A DNA stretch of 64,000 nt from Epiperipatus broadwayi (GCA_028023455.1 JAQFVV010000508.1:386678-450677); one strand, 5' to 3'. Positions 23,041-39,515 are shown, counted from the stretch's first letter. The notes: generated by a model not told the origin, from the sequence alone. Program-made: numbers and translations.

Positions 23041-25745
23041 CTTCAGAACAGATATCCCACCTCAATACAATATCAATTTGGGTACCCCCCCCCCCATGAC
23101 ACAAAAATTAATTTAAAATCTTATTGAATAGGTTTTAGTTTTACTAATTGGTTTAGCTGATTCGCAAAACATTCCAATGTAATTGCTCAAGTGATCTCAA
23201 AAATTTCATTTCCAATTAGTTTTATTTATATCCATTCAGATCTCAATATCTCTGATGATAATTTTAATAAATGATAACATCTTTTTACTTTCTTATTATT
23301 TTCAATATCACAATCAAAGTTTTTTTTTTTTTTGTTTTAACAAAAAATTGTTTTACATAACTTGATCATTCCTCTCTCCACGCATCATCGCAAGTTTAAT
23401 TAAACTCTTTTGTCCAGTTAAAAATATTTTAGAGTGGACAGGAAACCAGAATCCCTTTAGGTTTTTTCTAAATTTGAGACAATGCCCCCCTCCCTTGCTC
23501 AAATGCAACTGAAGAGAAAAATATCCATTACAACTCTGATTTTGAAATTATTTCTAAATATTTTTAAATAATAGTATGTTAAATTCTCCCTTTTACATTG
23601 ATTGTAAGCACTCACAAAAAAATAAAATATAAATATGTACTAACAAATTGTAAATAAATGTGTTATCATTTTTTTTTTTAAACAAAACAAAAATCTTCAA
23701 AATTATAATTACATTATGGAGTTTCTTTCTCTTAAAACAAATAATAAAAATAAACAAACATCAAATTACAAATTCATATTTCTAAGCCTTCAAATATCGG
23801 CTTTAAATGTATGTGTGTGAGAGAGTTTATATTATCGCCACAGTTCTTTCTCTCTCAATTTATAACGAATATTGACTATATAAATTGTATACTCCCTCCC
23901 CTCTTTAATGGCTATTTAAATATCTTAGACCATTTATTCATTTAACCTTAACTTGTGCTTGGCCACATCAAACGTGCCGGGCACAATATATAATATACGC
24001 ATATTTCTAAATAAATATTTAAAAATACAGTATTTAAAAGCTTATAATATATATATGTATAACAGTCACTTAGGAGCGCTTTCAACTAACTTGTAGCTTT
24101 GTCAACTAAACGTTTAAAATGTCAGCTTTCCCATAATATATATATATGGACCTAACCTATCTGTATGAGTAATTTTTTTAAAAAAACTATATTACAACAA
24201 ATTGTTTCTTTTGTTCATCACAGTATCAATATGATGTATGATTAATTTCAGTCTAAACAATTATAATTTATTTCATTTCAATATATTGCTTAGATATTAA
24301 ATATAAAGTTAAATAATTGTTTTTAATCTGCTTAATAATAAAAATTTCATGGATTATTATATTTATGTATAGTGATTAATAAATAATTAATTTTAGATTG
24401 TTCATTCATTTTAGAAAAGATTAGTAAAATTTAATTTAAGGAAAACCATTTATAAACGAGTTGATCCGTTTCTAGTTGTCATTTAAAAGATGCAATTAAG
24501 AAGAACTGTTGATTTGTAACGATAATGATTTTTCTTCAAACTTTGGTATAAACAGATACCTTAGCAATTATTTTAAAATGATTAGAATGATAAGGAAAAC
24601 TCAAGAAAGATTTATTATTTATATATATTAGATTTATATATTAATAATCATTTTTAAATTTAATTTGAAAGTATACTTATAAGAAAAAAAAAAAATTAAA
24701 TTATTGCAAAAAAAGAAGACGCCATTTAAATCTGACCACTGATTATATATATACAAGTTCTGCATAACTTTTTAATTTCTATGTTTGAATTTACATCAGA
24801 ATTTCATTTTTCTTAACACTAAAACAGTTCTTTAAACTTGTGGCGTCTTTTTCACTGTTTTTCTCTCTAGAAGGATGTTGGAGAGGCCTTGATAAAAAGA
24901 ACAATAAGTTATCAATTAAATATAAAATACACACGCACAAAAAAAAAAAAACTATAAAAAAATTACTAAATATACTAAATTACATTCCTTTACTTTTAAA
25001 TAGTGCTTTTGTTTATTTATTTACTTATTTTTTTATTGTTAAATAAATATTCAATAATATTTTTTACCTGAAAATATATAAACCAATAGGCGTTTAATTA
25101 GCTATATAAAATTTAAAATTTATATAAACCATACAAAATTAAAAATGAATTTTAATGTAATGTTGTTTTATCTGTCTAGTCGAAATGCAAAATATTTAAA
25201 ATGTAAGATTATTTGTATTATTATTAATATTAATAAAAATAGATGATCTAATATTGCAATTGTAACATGAATATTTTTATGTTTTATACCAACTAATTTT
25301 TACTTTCATAATATATTTTTTAATTCTTAAACATTTTGGAGCAATCATTGTTATTACAAAAATATAGAAAATTGGAAAAATATTAAAAATTGCATAATAA
25401 TAGTGGGTTATGATGAAGAAAATCACCTGGAAAATCACCATTATTTTTATCCATGTTACTCTAAGTTTACATGTGTTAAATAAATTAAAAAAATCAATTG
25501 GATGGTTGATCATTTTTATTCAGTAGGATGTTTATGTCTTATTTCAATCCAATACCCTATAAAATACATTAATGGTTTAGTAAACAATTTAACAACAATA
25601 ATACATATTCAAAGTGATATTTATAAAATATATTTGATTCATTACTACATTGGTTTAAAAAAGCTGACACAACAGACTCCTCTAAGATCTTTGTATTTTG
25701 TAGTTCGTTTCTTTATCAACTGTAATGAAAAAGACTAAATATAAA

Positions 25746-25875
25746 AACTTCATTTCTATTTAAATATCAGTATACAATACAATATGTACTAACGTTTGAA
25801 TCTTTAATTTAGCTGTTCTATAAAAGATTAGTATTAATTGAATAATGTCGCTGGTGTTTAAATAGAAATGAAGTT
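25746..25875. mobile_element. MITE-like element with 20-bp terminal inverted repeats
   Basis: AACTTCATTTCTATTTAAAT at the left end and its exact complement at the right end (about 25856-25875) enclose 130 bp in total. Size and perfect terminal repeats fit a miniature inverted-repeat element. The target-site duplication is not clear. Confidence 0.6.
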
Positions 25876-27532
25876 TCCTTAATTGAAATGTGATTAACCT
25901 TTCATTAGAGCAATCGACAATGATGTAAGTCAGGTACACAATATCTTGCAGCGAGTTTAAGTTTTTATTATTTTAGTAATGTCTAAAATACTATATGATT
26001 TGTGAATTAACACTTTGAAGAGTTGAAGTCAATTTTAATTGTTTATGTTTTTATAATGTCATTAATTTCTTTAAAATATAGATGTTGATTAAGAAGACAT
26101 AATCATTTACTTGGATGATGATAATAAAGCATCAAGTATTTCTTCAATTTATGTATCATATATAATATTAAGTTAGGGTATAGTTATTCTGTATGTCAGT
26201 ATTATCACATTATCCTACAGTTTGGGTTGTTATTAATTTAAATGGATAGTGAGTGACTTTGGTTATCTAATATAATCATTTTTAAAGAATGATCTACATT
26301 TATAATATTAACATCAGAAAGTTAATTATTTGTCCTAGCTTGTATTTATTTTACAAGATAAAAAATACTTTAGAGAGCACCAACTACTGAACTAATTTTG
26401 ATTTTAGTATTCTTTTTTTTTTCATTATCATAGTTCAGGTTTTAACAGAGATTGAAGTAAGTGAATAGGCAATTCAATAATTATATAATCATATACATAT
26501 ATGATAATGTAAGATTTAAAATAAAATGTATTAATAAGAATAAAAAAAATAGTAATTATTAATAACAATTAACAACATTATGACATGAAAATCTAATAAG
26601 TTATACAAACATAGACACACTCAATTTCCTGCATATCTTTAAGATAATTTTTATAATTGTAGCAAGAGATAAATATTATATAATTTGCAAATGATATTTT
26701 CATTACTGTAATTCAAAAATTTCTAATATGCAAGACAAAATAAAAAGAAGTACATTCTATCAGATATGACTTTTATGAATATTAAAATAAAACAATTATT
26801 ATTATAAAAGTAAATATTGAAACAGTCAAGTTTCTATTTCAGATTTGATTTATCTTTAAATACCCAAAAATCTTGTAAAGAAATCAACAAATATCTAATA
26901 TTAAATTATATAATTTTACAGCCCTGCAAATAAGTATATTCCAAGTTATAAACCTCCTATTACTGAATAAATTACTGTAATACCCTTTAATACCAAATTC
27001 AGGTAACCAGATGGATAATGAAAACATTTTTTTTTTCTGTTGTTAAAAGTTTTACATATTTGTGATTTAATGATTTATATCTACATTGTGAATTTAAATA
27101 TAAACCACATTAAATAAAGTTGTAAAGACATTTTATCTGATAGAATATTAGCTTTTACAGTTATCTTTGTTTTATTGGATTATTACTTAAAGGACTTAAT
27201 CAGAAGATACAAATTGGATTCATTTTTTTTCTACAAAATGGATTCACTTTTACACTTGGATAATGATTTTGTATAAATATAGTTGTACAAATAATTTTAT
27301 TGCTTCAAATGTTATAAGTTTTTGAAATGATAAAATTATATATATTTACGGTATGAGAAAAAAGAAGTTCTGAGAAAAGTACAAGCTATTGTACTGAAAA
27401 GTTAGATATTATATTTTTGCTACAAGTAAGCTCCTGAAAATAATCCTATGAATTCATTATTTATCTGTGAGAATATTAGAATTAATATAAATAGATAAAT
27501 TTATATTTTCTATCTTAATATAAACTGAGCAT

Positions 27533-27576
<44 letters not shown>

Positions 27577-28290
27577 GCCCTTGTCTGTAGGTCATAATAA
27601 GGTAGAAAGGTCAATTACTAAAAAAAATTTTAAATTTTAAGTTATGCTTGTAGGATATATAAATAATAATAGGATAATTAGATTTTATAGTACAATTGAA
27701 AGCTGAAAATACCTGGTATATAAAAATGTAATAAATTATTTAAAAGAAAACAGTTAAATAAAGCTTAATTACTTCCTTGCTTATGGTTGTAAAAGCTGGC
27801 CATATAAAATAATACAGCTATAAATAGTTTAAAAGTATAATAATAATTTGAATATAATATTTTTAAAACTAATAAAGTTTTAAATAAATGCTATGTGTAG
27901 TGTTATAATTGTATTTAATAGTCAAAATTAATAGAATATATTTTATTAATAAACTTTAGGATGGTGAGAATTATGTTTAGTTCTACAAGTTTTAATTATT
28001 TTCCAAATTTTATAAAACATATCAGTTTTGGTAATTTAGACCGAGACATAAATAAAAAATTATTTGATAAAGTTAGTAAACACGTGACTGTATATTATAT
28101 ACCTTCACACACACGCTTGTTAAAATAATAATAGAGTTTGTGAATTTGAAACTAAATATAATTGCCATCGATCATTAAAGTAAAAGTTAAAATATTAAAT
28201 ATTGTTTTAATAATTGTTTTAAAAGTTTAAATAATTTTATAAAACTATAATTGAATTTAAAAATACTAGTCTAAATAATATTTTGAGACA
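25876..28290. other. AT-rich region, no gene recognised
   Basis: A (TA)n tract lies at about 27538-27573. No long or conserved frame, terminal repeats or RNA gene were recognised. Confidence 0.4.
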
Positions 28291-28380
28291 TGACGTCATC
28301 AATTCTTTATTTTAAAAGTCTAATCTGTTATATAACTAAATGTGTAAATTTGTTCGCGCTAAAAAAATCATTAACCAATC
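28291..28380 (+). promoter_or_regulatory. Promoter-like cluster: CRE, E2F-like site, CCAAT box
   Basis: A perfect cAMP-response palindrome TGACGTCA (28291-28298), an E2F-like GTTCGCGCTAAAA (near 28351-28364) and a CCAAT box in TTAACCAATCAACGG (from 28371) lie within 90 bp, with CpGs that stand out from the CpG-poor surroundings. The first ATG-led frame of note starts about 265 bp downstream. The elements are seen; promoter function is inferred. Confidence 0.4.
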
Positions 28381-28643
28381 AACGGAGGTAAATTAGCAGA
28401 CAAAATATAAGAATTATACGAAGTGGGGGGAGAAGTAATGTGTAAGTGAAAGAGAAAGTAACACATTTTTGTAGCTGATAACACCGTAGCTGGAAAAGTG
28501 ATATAAATTTAAAATTTAGTATTTATTTTAAAAGTTCTTCTGTAACATATAATAAATTTTGACTGTTTCGACATGGATTGCTAATTTAAAAGTTATCTTA
28601 CCAGGGAATTTTATTCAAGTTTAACCAAAACCCTACAGTAGAG

Positions 28644-28823
28644 ATGGAAGTACAAGGAAAATTACCTAAAAATATTGCTGAAGGAAAAATATTTGGAAAT
28701 TGTCTTAATACAGCTTTATTTATGCTCAACCAGAAACGTATTATTGTCACTCAGAGAAAAATAATTGGGACGCTATATGAAAATTTAAAAGAGAAGTTAC
28801 GTGCCGTCAGGAAAAAATTATGA
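28644..28823 (+). CDS. Small ORF of 59 codons, possible first exon or broken gene
   Basis: Starts at an ATG preceded by CAGTAGAG and reads MEVQGKLPKNIAEGKIFGNC to LKEKLRAVRKKL before TGA. It has a Lys/Arg-rich C-terminus and no signal peptide or membrane segment. I do not recognise it. In a shifted frame directly after the stop, the sequence reads NYDAPILQG, so the stop may be a frameshift in a longer, damaged protein rather than a true end. The cluster of promoter-like sites upstream is what makes it worth noting. Chance ORFs of this length occur in AT-rich DNA. Confidence 0.3.
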   Translation: MEVQGKLPKNIAEGKIFGNCLNTALFMLNQKRIIVTQRKIIGTLYENLKEKLRAVRKKL

Positions 28824-29290
28824 CGCACCAATTTTACAAGGCTAATTTAAAGTTATTTATTCTTCTCTATGGAAAAATTTAATATGCGTTTTTATTATAA
28901 AGAAAATAATGATGAAGAAAGAATGTTTATCTTTTAAAGGAGAAACATTATTTAAAAATATAGTACCAGAATTTTAAAGTAAAGAAAAGTAAAGAAGAAT
29001 ATGAAAGTGCTATTATATATTTTATAGAAGAGGAGCCGAAAACTTTATCTAATTAAAAATATTATAACGTAATCAATGGAGGAAATGCTTGATTTAGAAA
29101 AGATAAAATTAGATTACTTAATAAAAATGGATCCATGGAAACCGGAAATTTATTGAAGATTTAAATAAAGTACCCAGAAGATGCATCGGAACAATCGCGC
29201 GGGAAAATACTAGCAGACTATAGTAGAAGAGAATATCATGAATTGATAATTGTATACAATATTGTGAAAACCAAGGATTGTCGTCTATGA
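28824..29290 (+). pseudogene. Possible continuation of the damaged ORF
   Basis: Fragments in alternating plus-strand frames look more protein-like than the surroundings: KKECLSFKGETLFKNIVPEF near 28905-28975, EEYESAIIYFIEEEPKTLSN near 28998-29055, MEEMLDLEKIKLDYLIKMD near 29075-29130, and KYPEDASEQSRGKILADYSR from about 29166. They are separated by stops and frameshifts. Either a decayed gene or element, or chance. Confidence 0.2.
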
Positions 29291-32200
29291 ATATTTATTA
29301 AACAGAGTAGTAATTTTTTTACTTTAAAATAGAACATTAAGTGACTGAAGAAAAAATAAAAAAATATTTTTTTTAGCTTTAATATGAACGATTTTCAAGC
29401 AAGGTCGATAAAGAAGTACCGTAAATATAATTTAAATATTTTTACTGATTATATTTAAAATATAAAATGCTATGTGAGATTAGGGAAAACATATAAACAT
29501 AAATTTAATAATAATGAGATTTAAATATAATAGCTTAATGGAATGATAGAAATATTGTTTTAAAAATAAAGTGTATGTATGGAAGTTTAATATCTACAAG
29601 AATTAATGGGATGGTGAAGCCTACAGAACACGATCGAGAAGATAAAGATCATTTTGGTAACTTGGATATTTATTTATAATGCATAATGTATTTTTTTTAG
29701 ATCATCGATTGATTAAGAATGATGTGTGAAAGTTTAAATTCTATGTCCACATTTTATACAACATTAAAACATGTTATGAGATAGGAGTAATTTTAAATAT
29801 GCATGCAATAAGTTATTTAAAGTATAATTAATAATATAATATAACAGAACAATTGTGTGATTCTTTTGAACTTTCATGTTGTAAAGTATTCAAATATTTT
29901 AAAATAGTTTGTATATGATAAATATACGAGAAAAGTAGTAAAAGATTTTCTTAAAGAACAGCGGAATAGTTTTGGAAATAAATGAATTTTATTATTGTTA
30001 GAAATGTAGATAGGAATTTGTCGATGTACTGTATAGAAAAATCTTGAGAAATAAGATCGAATAGTGACTTGGTAGTACTAGTGTAGAGGAAACCAAGATG
30101 ATGTTTTGTTAAGAAATAAGAAAAATAAAGTATTTGGATCATAGTTAGTTTGTGTGATTTCAGTATAGCTAACTAAGCCCTATCACTGAACACATATATT
30201 TTTGGACAGTGTTTTTGCGTATCTTTTAAACTTTTTGATGTTATATAAAGCTGAAGAAATAGCTTTAGCATCACTCCTATAATAGAGGTGGGTAGACAGA
30301 TAAAGGTCACTCCTCTATAGTGTTTTTTTTTAATTCACTGTACCATTATTGTCAAGGTTATGACGGATAATATGCTAGTTATATTTTGATCCTGTGCATC
30401 TATTTTCGCTATCCTTGTTTCGTGAATCTGCATCATCAGAGAGATATTTTCAAAGAAATAATAAATAAAATAGAACTGAGGATATGTTATCGTTTAAGTA
30501 AGAATAGTTTATTTACTGGAGTGTGTGAGAATTGTGTAACTTTGAAAGTGAAAGTACAAAATATCATAAAGAGAGAAAGAATCATATGATACAGTTTAAA
30601 ATCAATTCGGAAATGAATATAAGATTTTTTAAAAGAGAAATCTAAACAAAGTTTTTTTTATAAAAGTGATAATAAAATTTTAATTTTTTTTTAATAATTT
30701 TAGAAAATAAATATTGCATATTTAATAAGAAATAATTCAATAATGTGTAATAGACATATATTTGTGCATGGGGTGTTAATAGTTGTAATTACCATCCGAA
30801 GTAAGGCTTGAATGAGTATATTAGATTAATAAACATCGGATAAGGAACAATAAAACCTAATACCGAATGTAGAAGAATGTTTGAATCTGTAGGATTCCAT
30901 ACAACTAATAAAACTAGAGTTTTATTGTTTTTGTAGAATGTTTAATACGAATGTAATTTTGTAAAAAGGTATAAATATAATAATAGTAGGGATACAAAGT
31001 GTTAATAATAATTATATGAGAAATACATTCTGTAACAAGCCAAACTATAATAAGAAATCCAATAATAATAATACTGTATTTTCTTAAGCATTTAAAAGAT
31101 AAGAGTTAACTAGAAAAAATAAGTAGAAGTTTGATTTCAATTTTATAAACTAGTAAAATAATTTTATGATAGGAGAGTAAGGATATCCATGTATATAATG
31201 TAAAATATTGTTATTTGTTTATGTTATTAATAAACTTTGTTGTAAATTTATTTTAAAGCTTTGTGTCTTCATTGTTATTTCTCCACATGGATGCATGATA
31301 TCACAATACACTTATAATTGCAACAGACATATATAGTTGTTTGCGAAAAAGGTAAACCTAAAGTGTTATAAATAATTTTGAAAATTTATTTGTATGATAA
31401 AATTAAAAGATCATAATTATATCATTTATTGGTCATAAGTTGGTTGCTACAATGTTACATTAAAATATATGCTATTGTTGCCACACATATTCTGTTGTCA
31501 GATTATTAAAATACTGCCACGTACGTAATTATTTATTTCATTTAGGAAGAAATAAGATTATACTTATACTATTGTTGTTATTATTATTATTTATTATTGT
31601 TAGTTACTGCGTAGTGAATTTATGACATAAAATTCCCTTTTCATAGTTTACTACCGTAATTTAAAATCAGTTAGGATACAATTTATGAACCTGAGATTTG
31701 ATTTTATTTTATTTATTCTATTTATTTACTTAATTTTATTTAATTGAGCTAGATTCTTATTACAAAGAATATTAAGACATGATTATTTTATCGTAGTGGA
31801 AAGAGCTTAGAAAGTCATAAGAATACTATAAATTAGTTATTTAGAATAGTAAAAGGAGGAATAGTATTCTTATGCCATTGAGATAGTATCATGTGGATAA
31901 TATCTCAATGTAGTCTATCTCATTCCCCGTATCGTCACTCCATGTCTCATGAAAATAATAAATATTTGTTAATTCATTTTTTAAAAATATAACTGTATTT
32001 GTATTTAAAAATTAGAGCTAGTATTCATTTTAATTAATGCTGAATATTTCATTTATTGATTCGTTAAACTGAGCTAGAACCCGGAATATTCGTTATAAAC
32101 AGTATATTTTGGGGTGAGGACGCGCGGGAAGAGGTTAGAATATATATATATATATATATTGTAACAGTAGCTGGGTTCGAATACAGATTTAATTGCCAGT

Positions 32201-33323
32201 GTTGTTGCGAAATAAATAGGTCAAAGCGGTAAAATTTACAAATAGTCATTTGAACCCTGTTACACAAGAGTATGGATAAGTACGTTAATCAATTAAAGGT
32301 ATGAATATATATATATATGTTTGCTGTACATGTTAATATAATGGGTGAGAATTACTAATATATTTATATGTGAGAAGGTAGAAAAGCGATTATATGTAGA
32401 GTTGCATTATTTTTTTTTTATTATTTTTTTGTGTTTTAAATAGATATTTTTATTAATATCGTAAAATAGATTTAAATGCCAGTGATAACACATGTTTCTT
32501 AAGCAAAACCCATTAATCATATAAGGCAGGAAAATAATCAATGGAATGGAAAGTTGTGCTGTGAGCGGTTTCAGTTAATGACTGTCCACCGAAATTCTTA
32601 GAACTGGTCAAGAGTATTTTTAGAACAATGAAAGTTAAAAGCATTCCTGAGATTGGGCCATCGGCAAAGAAATAGAAAAAAAGAGTATGATTAAAGAGCA
32701 CTAAAGAATAGAACTATATTTGTTCTCAGTGATTTAGTGGTGGTTGAAAAATTAGAAAAAACAGTGAAGTGATATAGAAAATCAGAGAAAGATGTGTAAA
32801 CTGATCAACCTAATTATTAATTAAAATTTTATTCATAATGTACTCCATCTACATGCAGGGGTAGAAAAATCATGTAGGTTCATCAGACCACTCAATGGAC
32901 AGCTATTGTGGAACCTGCCTGAACTTTATTTATGGATTTGCCATTTAGTCAACCCAGTGTACTGGCCATGGAACTCTAACAACCATATCCTCTCACAATC
33001 AAGCCAAATTCATCTACTTAACTTTTAATAGGGATTGTTTTGGCCAATTTCAAAGCTTATCACTATCGTTCGGACCAGTGACTTTTGTTAAAATCAACAT
33101 CTTCTCTATGCTGTAAGCTTACAGATTATTAGCCTCAGCCACATGAGTATTTGCTCTTAAGAGGTAACTTTGATCTTTTCTTAATGTGCCTTAGATGAAC
33201 ATTTAATAATGGCTAAAGAAACATGTATTATTTGAATTTAAATAAAGTAAATTAATAATTTATTAAATTGTTTAAAAAAATACAACTCTGACGTGTAATC
33301 GCACTCTTTCGTTAATATGTGTA

Positions 33324-33375
<52 letters not shown>

Positions 33376-33867
33376 CGGCGGAATGAATGAATTGTATGTT
33401 TAAGATATTAATATATGTGTGTGCATGCTAATAAATCTTAGAGTTAATTACAACTTATATATATTATTTACATTCTGGGTTTCTGTTGACTGATGGGCTA
33501 TTGTAATAGGATTGGATTTAGATAGAAATTATATTTAGAGATATAAGTCATCTCTTAATGAGATCATCCATAGCTTTGTTTTCCCGATAAACATTGTTTT
33601 TCCAGACCCTCGAGATTGAGCTAGTTCGGATAAAATACCCAAAGAGTATTCATTGGAACTTTTGTTTGCACTTTCAAGATCTATAATTCTTATTGGATGG
33701 ATAAGATTGGCGCTTGAGAGGGGCTTTGGCCTTTGCTCATAAATATATGTGCTCGAAGCTTAGGGTAATAACTTATACACACTAAATTCTATGAGCAAGA
33801 TTGTGGGTAGAATGTTAAAATGGCTGCCCAGTGTGTGGCATGATATTCAAATATCACGTAGTGCTTA

Positions 33868-33898
<31 letters not shown>

Positions 33899-34063
33899 CG
33901 TGCGCGCACATGTGATGGTAATCTGGACCAACTGAAAAGTGTGGCTTAGTCTAAAATATGCTATTGGAAATCATTTACCTTTTTCATGTGTATGTGATCA
34001 TATGCATTGTTTGTATAAGATGGATTGGATATCTGTAGTTAATTTGAAAGTCTGAGATCAAGT
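29291..34063. other. AT-rich region, no gene recognised
   Basis: Includes (TA)n runs at about 32140-32159, 33329-33374 and 33868-33885. Two less AT-rich blocks, 32820-33200 and 33470-33780, look like unidentified interspersed repeats. ORFs at 29951-30142 (-), 30386-30589 (+), 32064-32267 (-) and 32513-32701 (-) show no motif. Confidence 0.35.
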
Positions 34064-34150
34064 CCCTTATATATATATATAATGGTATATAACTACAAAA
34101 AAATATATATATATATATATATATATAATGGTATTTAACTACAAAAAAAT
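34064..34150. repeat. Tandem duplication anchored on (TA)n
   Basis: A (TA)n run followed by AATGGTATATAACTACAAAAAAAT is directly repeated with one change (TATTTAAC). Confidence 0.75.
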
Positions 34151-36843
<2,693 letters not shown>

Positions 36844-36912
36844 TAATAAGAGATAGAGACATTACCTTGTAAATTAACTCTATATCTCCTTATGACTATC
36901 ACTAGGATATCA

Positions 36913-36958
36913 ACTATTCAAAATTCAAAAATAATGTTATCTTTTAATTTTGAATAGT
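36913..36958. repeat. Hairpin with 13-bp arms
   Basis: ACTATTCAAAATT (36913-36925) pairs with AATTTTGAATAGT (36946-36958) around a 20-base loop. No gene context. Confidence 0.7.
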
Positions 36959-37084
36959 GGACAATGACTACTGAGCTAGTTAAAGCACTTCTGAATAAAG
37001 TATATTTAAAGGATTTATTTACTGTATATTGGATTAATATTGCATGACTTAATAATTGCTTGTATTATATATGTAATATTATAA

Positions 37085-37550
37085 GTGTGCTAATAGCTCT
37101 AAACAAGGTTTTTCACTAAATGCTGCAAGAGAAAGCATTTAAAAATATCTATCTAAAATATCCCTATCTACAAACTGTTTTCATGGTACTGGTTATTATC
37201 AGTGAGGTTCTAGGTTATTCAGAAACTATATCTAAAATACCAACTCTAGCTCAAAATTTATCTAATATTTAATTATTAAGTAGAAAATCTGACATTTTCA
37301 GCTGATAGCTGGTTTTGAAGACATATAGATGTCTGAAAATTTCAGATTTTCCACATAATATTTAAAAAATAGTAAATTGTGAGTTAAAACTGATATTTTA
37401 GATCTAGTGTCTGAATATTCTAGTATCTCACCAAGAGTAGCCTGTAGCTTGTAACCAATTTGTCGATAGAGGTATTCTAGATAGAGATTTTTAAGTGATT
37501 TCTTTTAGGGCATTTATAAGAAAAGCTTGTCTATAGTTATTAGCATGTTG
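37085..37550. mobile_element. Decayed hammerhead retroelement, inverted dimer (family 1 relative)
   Basis: The two ends carry GCTAATAGCTCTAAACAAG (left) and its inverted relative CTTGTCTATAGTTATTAGC (right), the same terminal motif as the family 1 array, and the centre near 37301 is palindromic. Each arm has a ruined hammerhead. On the minus strand around 37202-37170 the cores read CUGAUAA and GAAAA. On the plus strand around 37430-37475 only AAGAGUAGC, GUAAC and GUC remain. Internal bases such as AGACATATAGATGTCTGAAAA match family 1 (AGACATGTAGATGTCTAAAA). An old, presumably inactive copy. Confidence 0.65.
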
Positions 37551-38043
37551 ATTATATATACATATAAAGGCCACAGAAAGGAGTTGACTATTAACTGAAA
37601 AGGAGATCCTTTGATTCCTCTTGGAGACATTAAAGGAAATGAGCAGGGTAAATTGATATCATCCACTCTTTATGTTCTTATAATTGCAGCAGTTATTACT
37701 ATGTGATTATTCATATAGTATATGAACATGGATGGGCTTCTCACCAACATGCATTAAACAGCATGGTGAGTTTATTGGCTTTTTTCTCTGAGTTTAAAAT
37801 CAAGAAACATCATGGTCTTTTTTTTCAGTTGAATGATAAGGCAGAATGAATGGATGTGTAAATGATAAATATTTTTCCAATAGATATATACAATTATGAC
37901 AGACAAAAATCAATCATGGCTCTTATTTCCAGGAGGCTGTAAAGTCATCAACCAAGACAGCTGTTGGTGGCTGAAGGTGGAGGGTGGTAAGAATCCCCTG
38001 ATGCCGGCACAGGCTATCATTTGATGAAGATGTTTTATTCAGG

Positions 38044-38760
38044 TACTTACAACTGCAGACTAATTTTAAGTAAAGGAATATTGCAAGAATTAGAAAAACT
38101 GTCTTATATTTAATGAGACATTATGGGACTTTGTAAAGTGAGAAGAAAAGGTGAAAAGACAATTGATTTAAAAAGAGGACATGAAATCTACTATAAAGGC
38201 ACAAATTTTGGAAATACAAGTGGAGTAGTAAATATTATAAATAAAAATTGGAAGAATAACATTGTGGAGATTGATGGTGTATTGGACAGAGTGGCAAGAT
38301 TAGTTATGCAACTTAATATCAGATACCAAATGCAGATAATTCAGGTTTATGACCCAACAAGTTCTCATATTGATGAAGTAGTAGAAGATTCTTAAATGGA
38401 TGCGTAAATGGCTTTTGATTAGAGTAAATGACATTTTAAAATTGTTATGGGAGACTTTAATGCTAGAATTGGTAAACAAATGAAATATGATTGTGCTGGA
38501 TGTAATTCTGGTTGTGGTAAGAAAATGAGAGAGGACATAGAATTATGTAGTTTGCAAAAAAAAAAAAAATATATATGATGAATTCTTTTTTTGAGAAAAA
38601 TGTTAAAAGGAAATGAACATAGTAGCATCCAAATGAAGGTATAGCAGAAGTGGATTTTATTTTGACTAACAGAAATACATATTTCAAGATTGTAATGTTC
38701 TTTATAAATTTAACACAGGAAGTGATCGTTGATTAGTAAGATATAAGATACATGTTAATG
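38044..38760 (+). pseudogene. LINE endonuclease domain (broken)
   Basis: Frame begins TYNCRLILSKGILQELEKL; MGLCKVRRKGEK follows at 38123, where the family's catalytic Glu (LCEVRR) is Lys. Then come KNWKNNIVEIDGVLDRVARL, IIQVYDPTSSH, an intact MGDFNARIG near 38446 and VDFILTNRN near 38650. The terminal SDHRLV block reads SDR-stop-LV at 38721: the catalytic His is Arg (CAT to CGT) and the next Arg codon is TGA. Two catalytic residues are therefore lost, besides frameshifts between 38395 and 38640. Confidence 0.8.
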
Positions 38761-39515
38761 CAAAACTAGAGAGGTAAAAATATTAAGAAAAACAATATTT
38801 GCAATTGATATGACTAATCTTCAAAAACATTCTAATAAATTTACATTAGAACTTACAAATCGGTTTCAAGTAATAGTAGATTTTGAACATGATTCCAGTT
38901 TGCATGAAATGAATATGAAAATTCCTGATACACTTTTAAAAACTGCAGCAAAAATAGCTGGTAGAAAAAATCAGCAATTGACCATTAACATTTTTACTGA
39001 GCCAGGAGAATTTATGAAGAAAGAACGAATATAAAGATATACAAAAATAAAGCATTATCTCAAATTTTGTAAAATGGTGCAGAAAAGAGATGAAAATGAT
39101 ATAAAAAAGTATAATTGTGAACGAGCAAGGAAATCTGTAGAAAAGAATAAAAGTTGCAAGAGTGTAAAACAATATTTTGGTATTGGTTGAAAATTTATAT
39201 CTGAAATAAGAAAAAAAGATGGAATTATACTAAAAAAGAGATGGCGTCATGAAATGGATAGAATACTTTTATCAACAATTATAAAGTAATAAAGAACAAG
39301 TACTTCCTATATTTATTACATCTTCCAAATTGCCCAGAAATTTAAATGAAGAAGTGACATATGCAATTAAATATATGAAAAAAGTAATGACTCTAGGTAA
39401 TGATGGAATTTAATTGATATATTAAAAGAAGCATGTGAAGAAATAGAAATATTTTAGCAAAGTTATATACCAAATGTCTAAATGATAAAAATGGACTAGT
39501 TGATTGGAAGAATGC
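38761..39515 (+). pseudogene. LINE linker and N-terminal reverse transcriptase part (broken)
   Basis: Includes MTNLQKHSNKFTLELTNRFQ (38810), LLKTAAKIAGRKNQQ, a Lys-rich segment and, near 39370-39420, NYMKKVMTLGNDGI-like bases that correspond to the fingers motif MKxGKAPGxDGI. The frame ends at DWKNAILML, where the SINE-like insertion splits it. Confidence 0.65.

Larger units (their letters stand above)
21179..25745. other. Region without a recognised gene; small repeats inside
   Basis: The block from about 21190 to 23520 is less AT-rich and may be decayed element sequence, but no protein motif or terminal repeat was seen. It holds a perfect hairpin at 22099-22126 and three short tandem units at 22967-23040. 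The C-run near 23087 and (TA)n runs near 22132 and 24045 are low-complexity. No plausible gene lies in 23500-25745. Confidence 0.35.

Noticed and set aside
32168-32190. GGGTTCGAATAC, a tRNA B-box-like sequence
   Set aside because: No A box, anticodon arm or acceptor pairing could be drawn on either strand.
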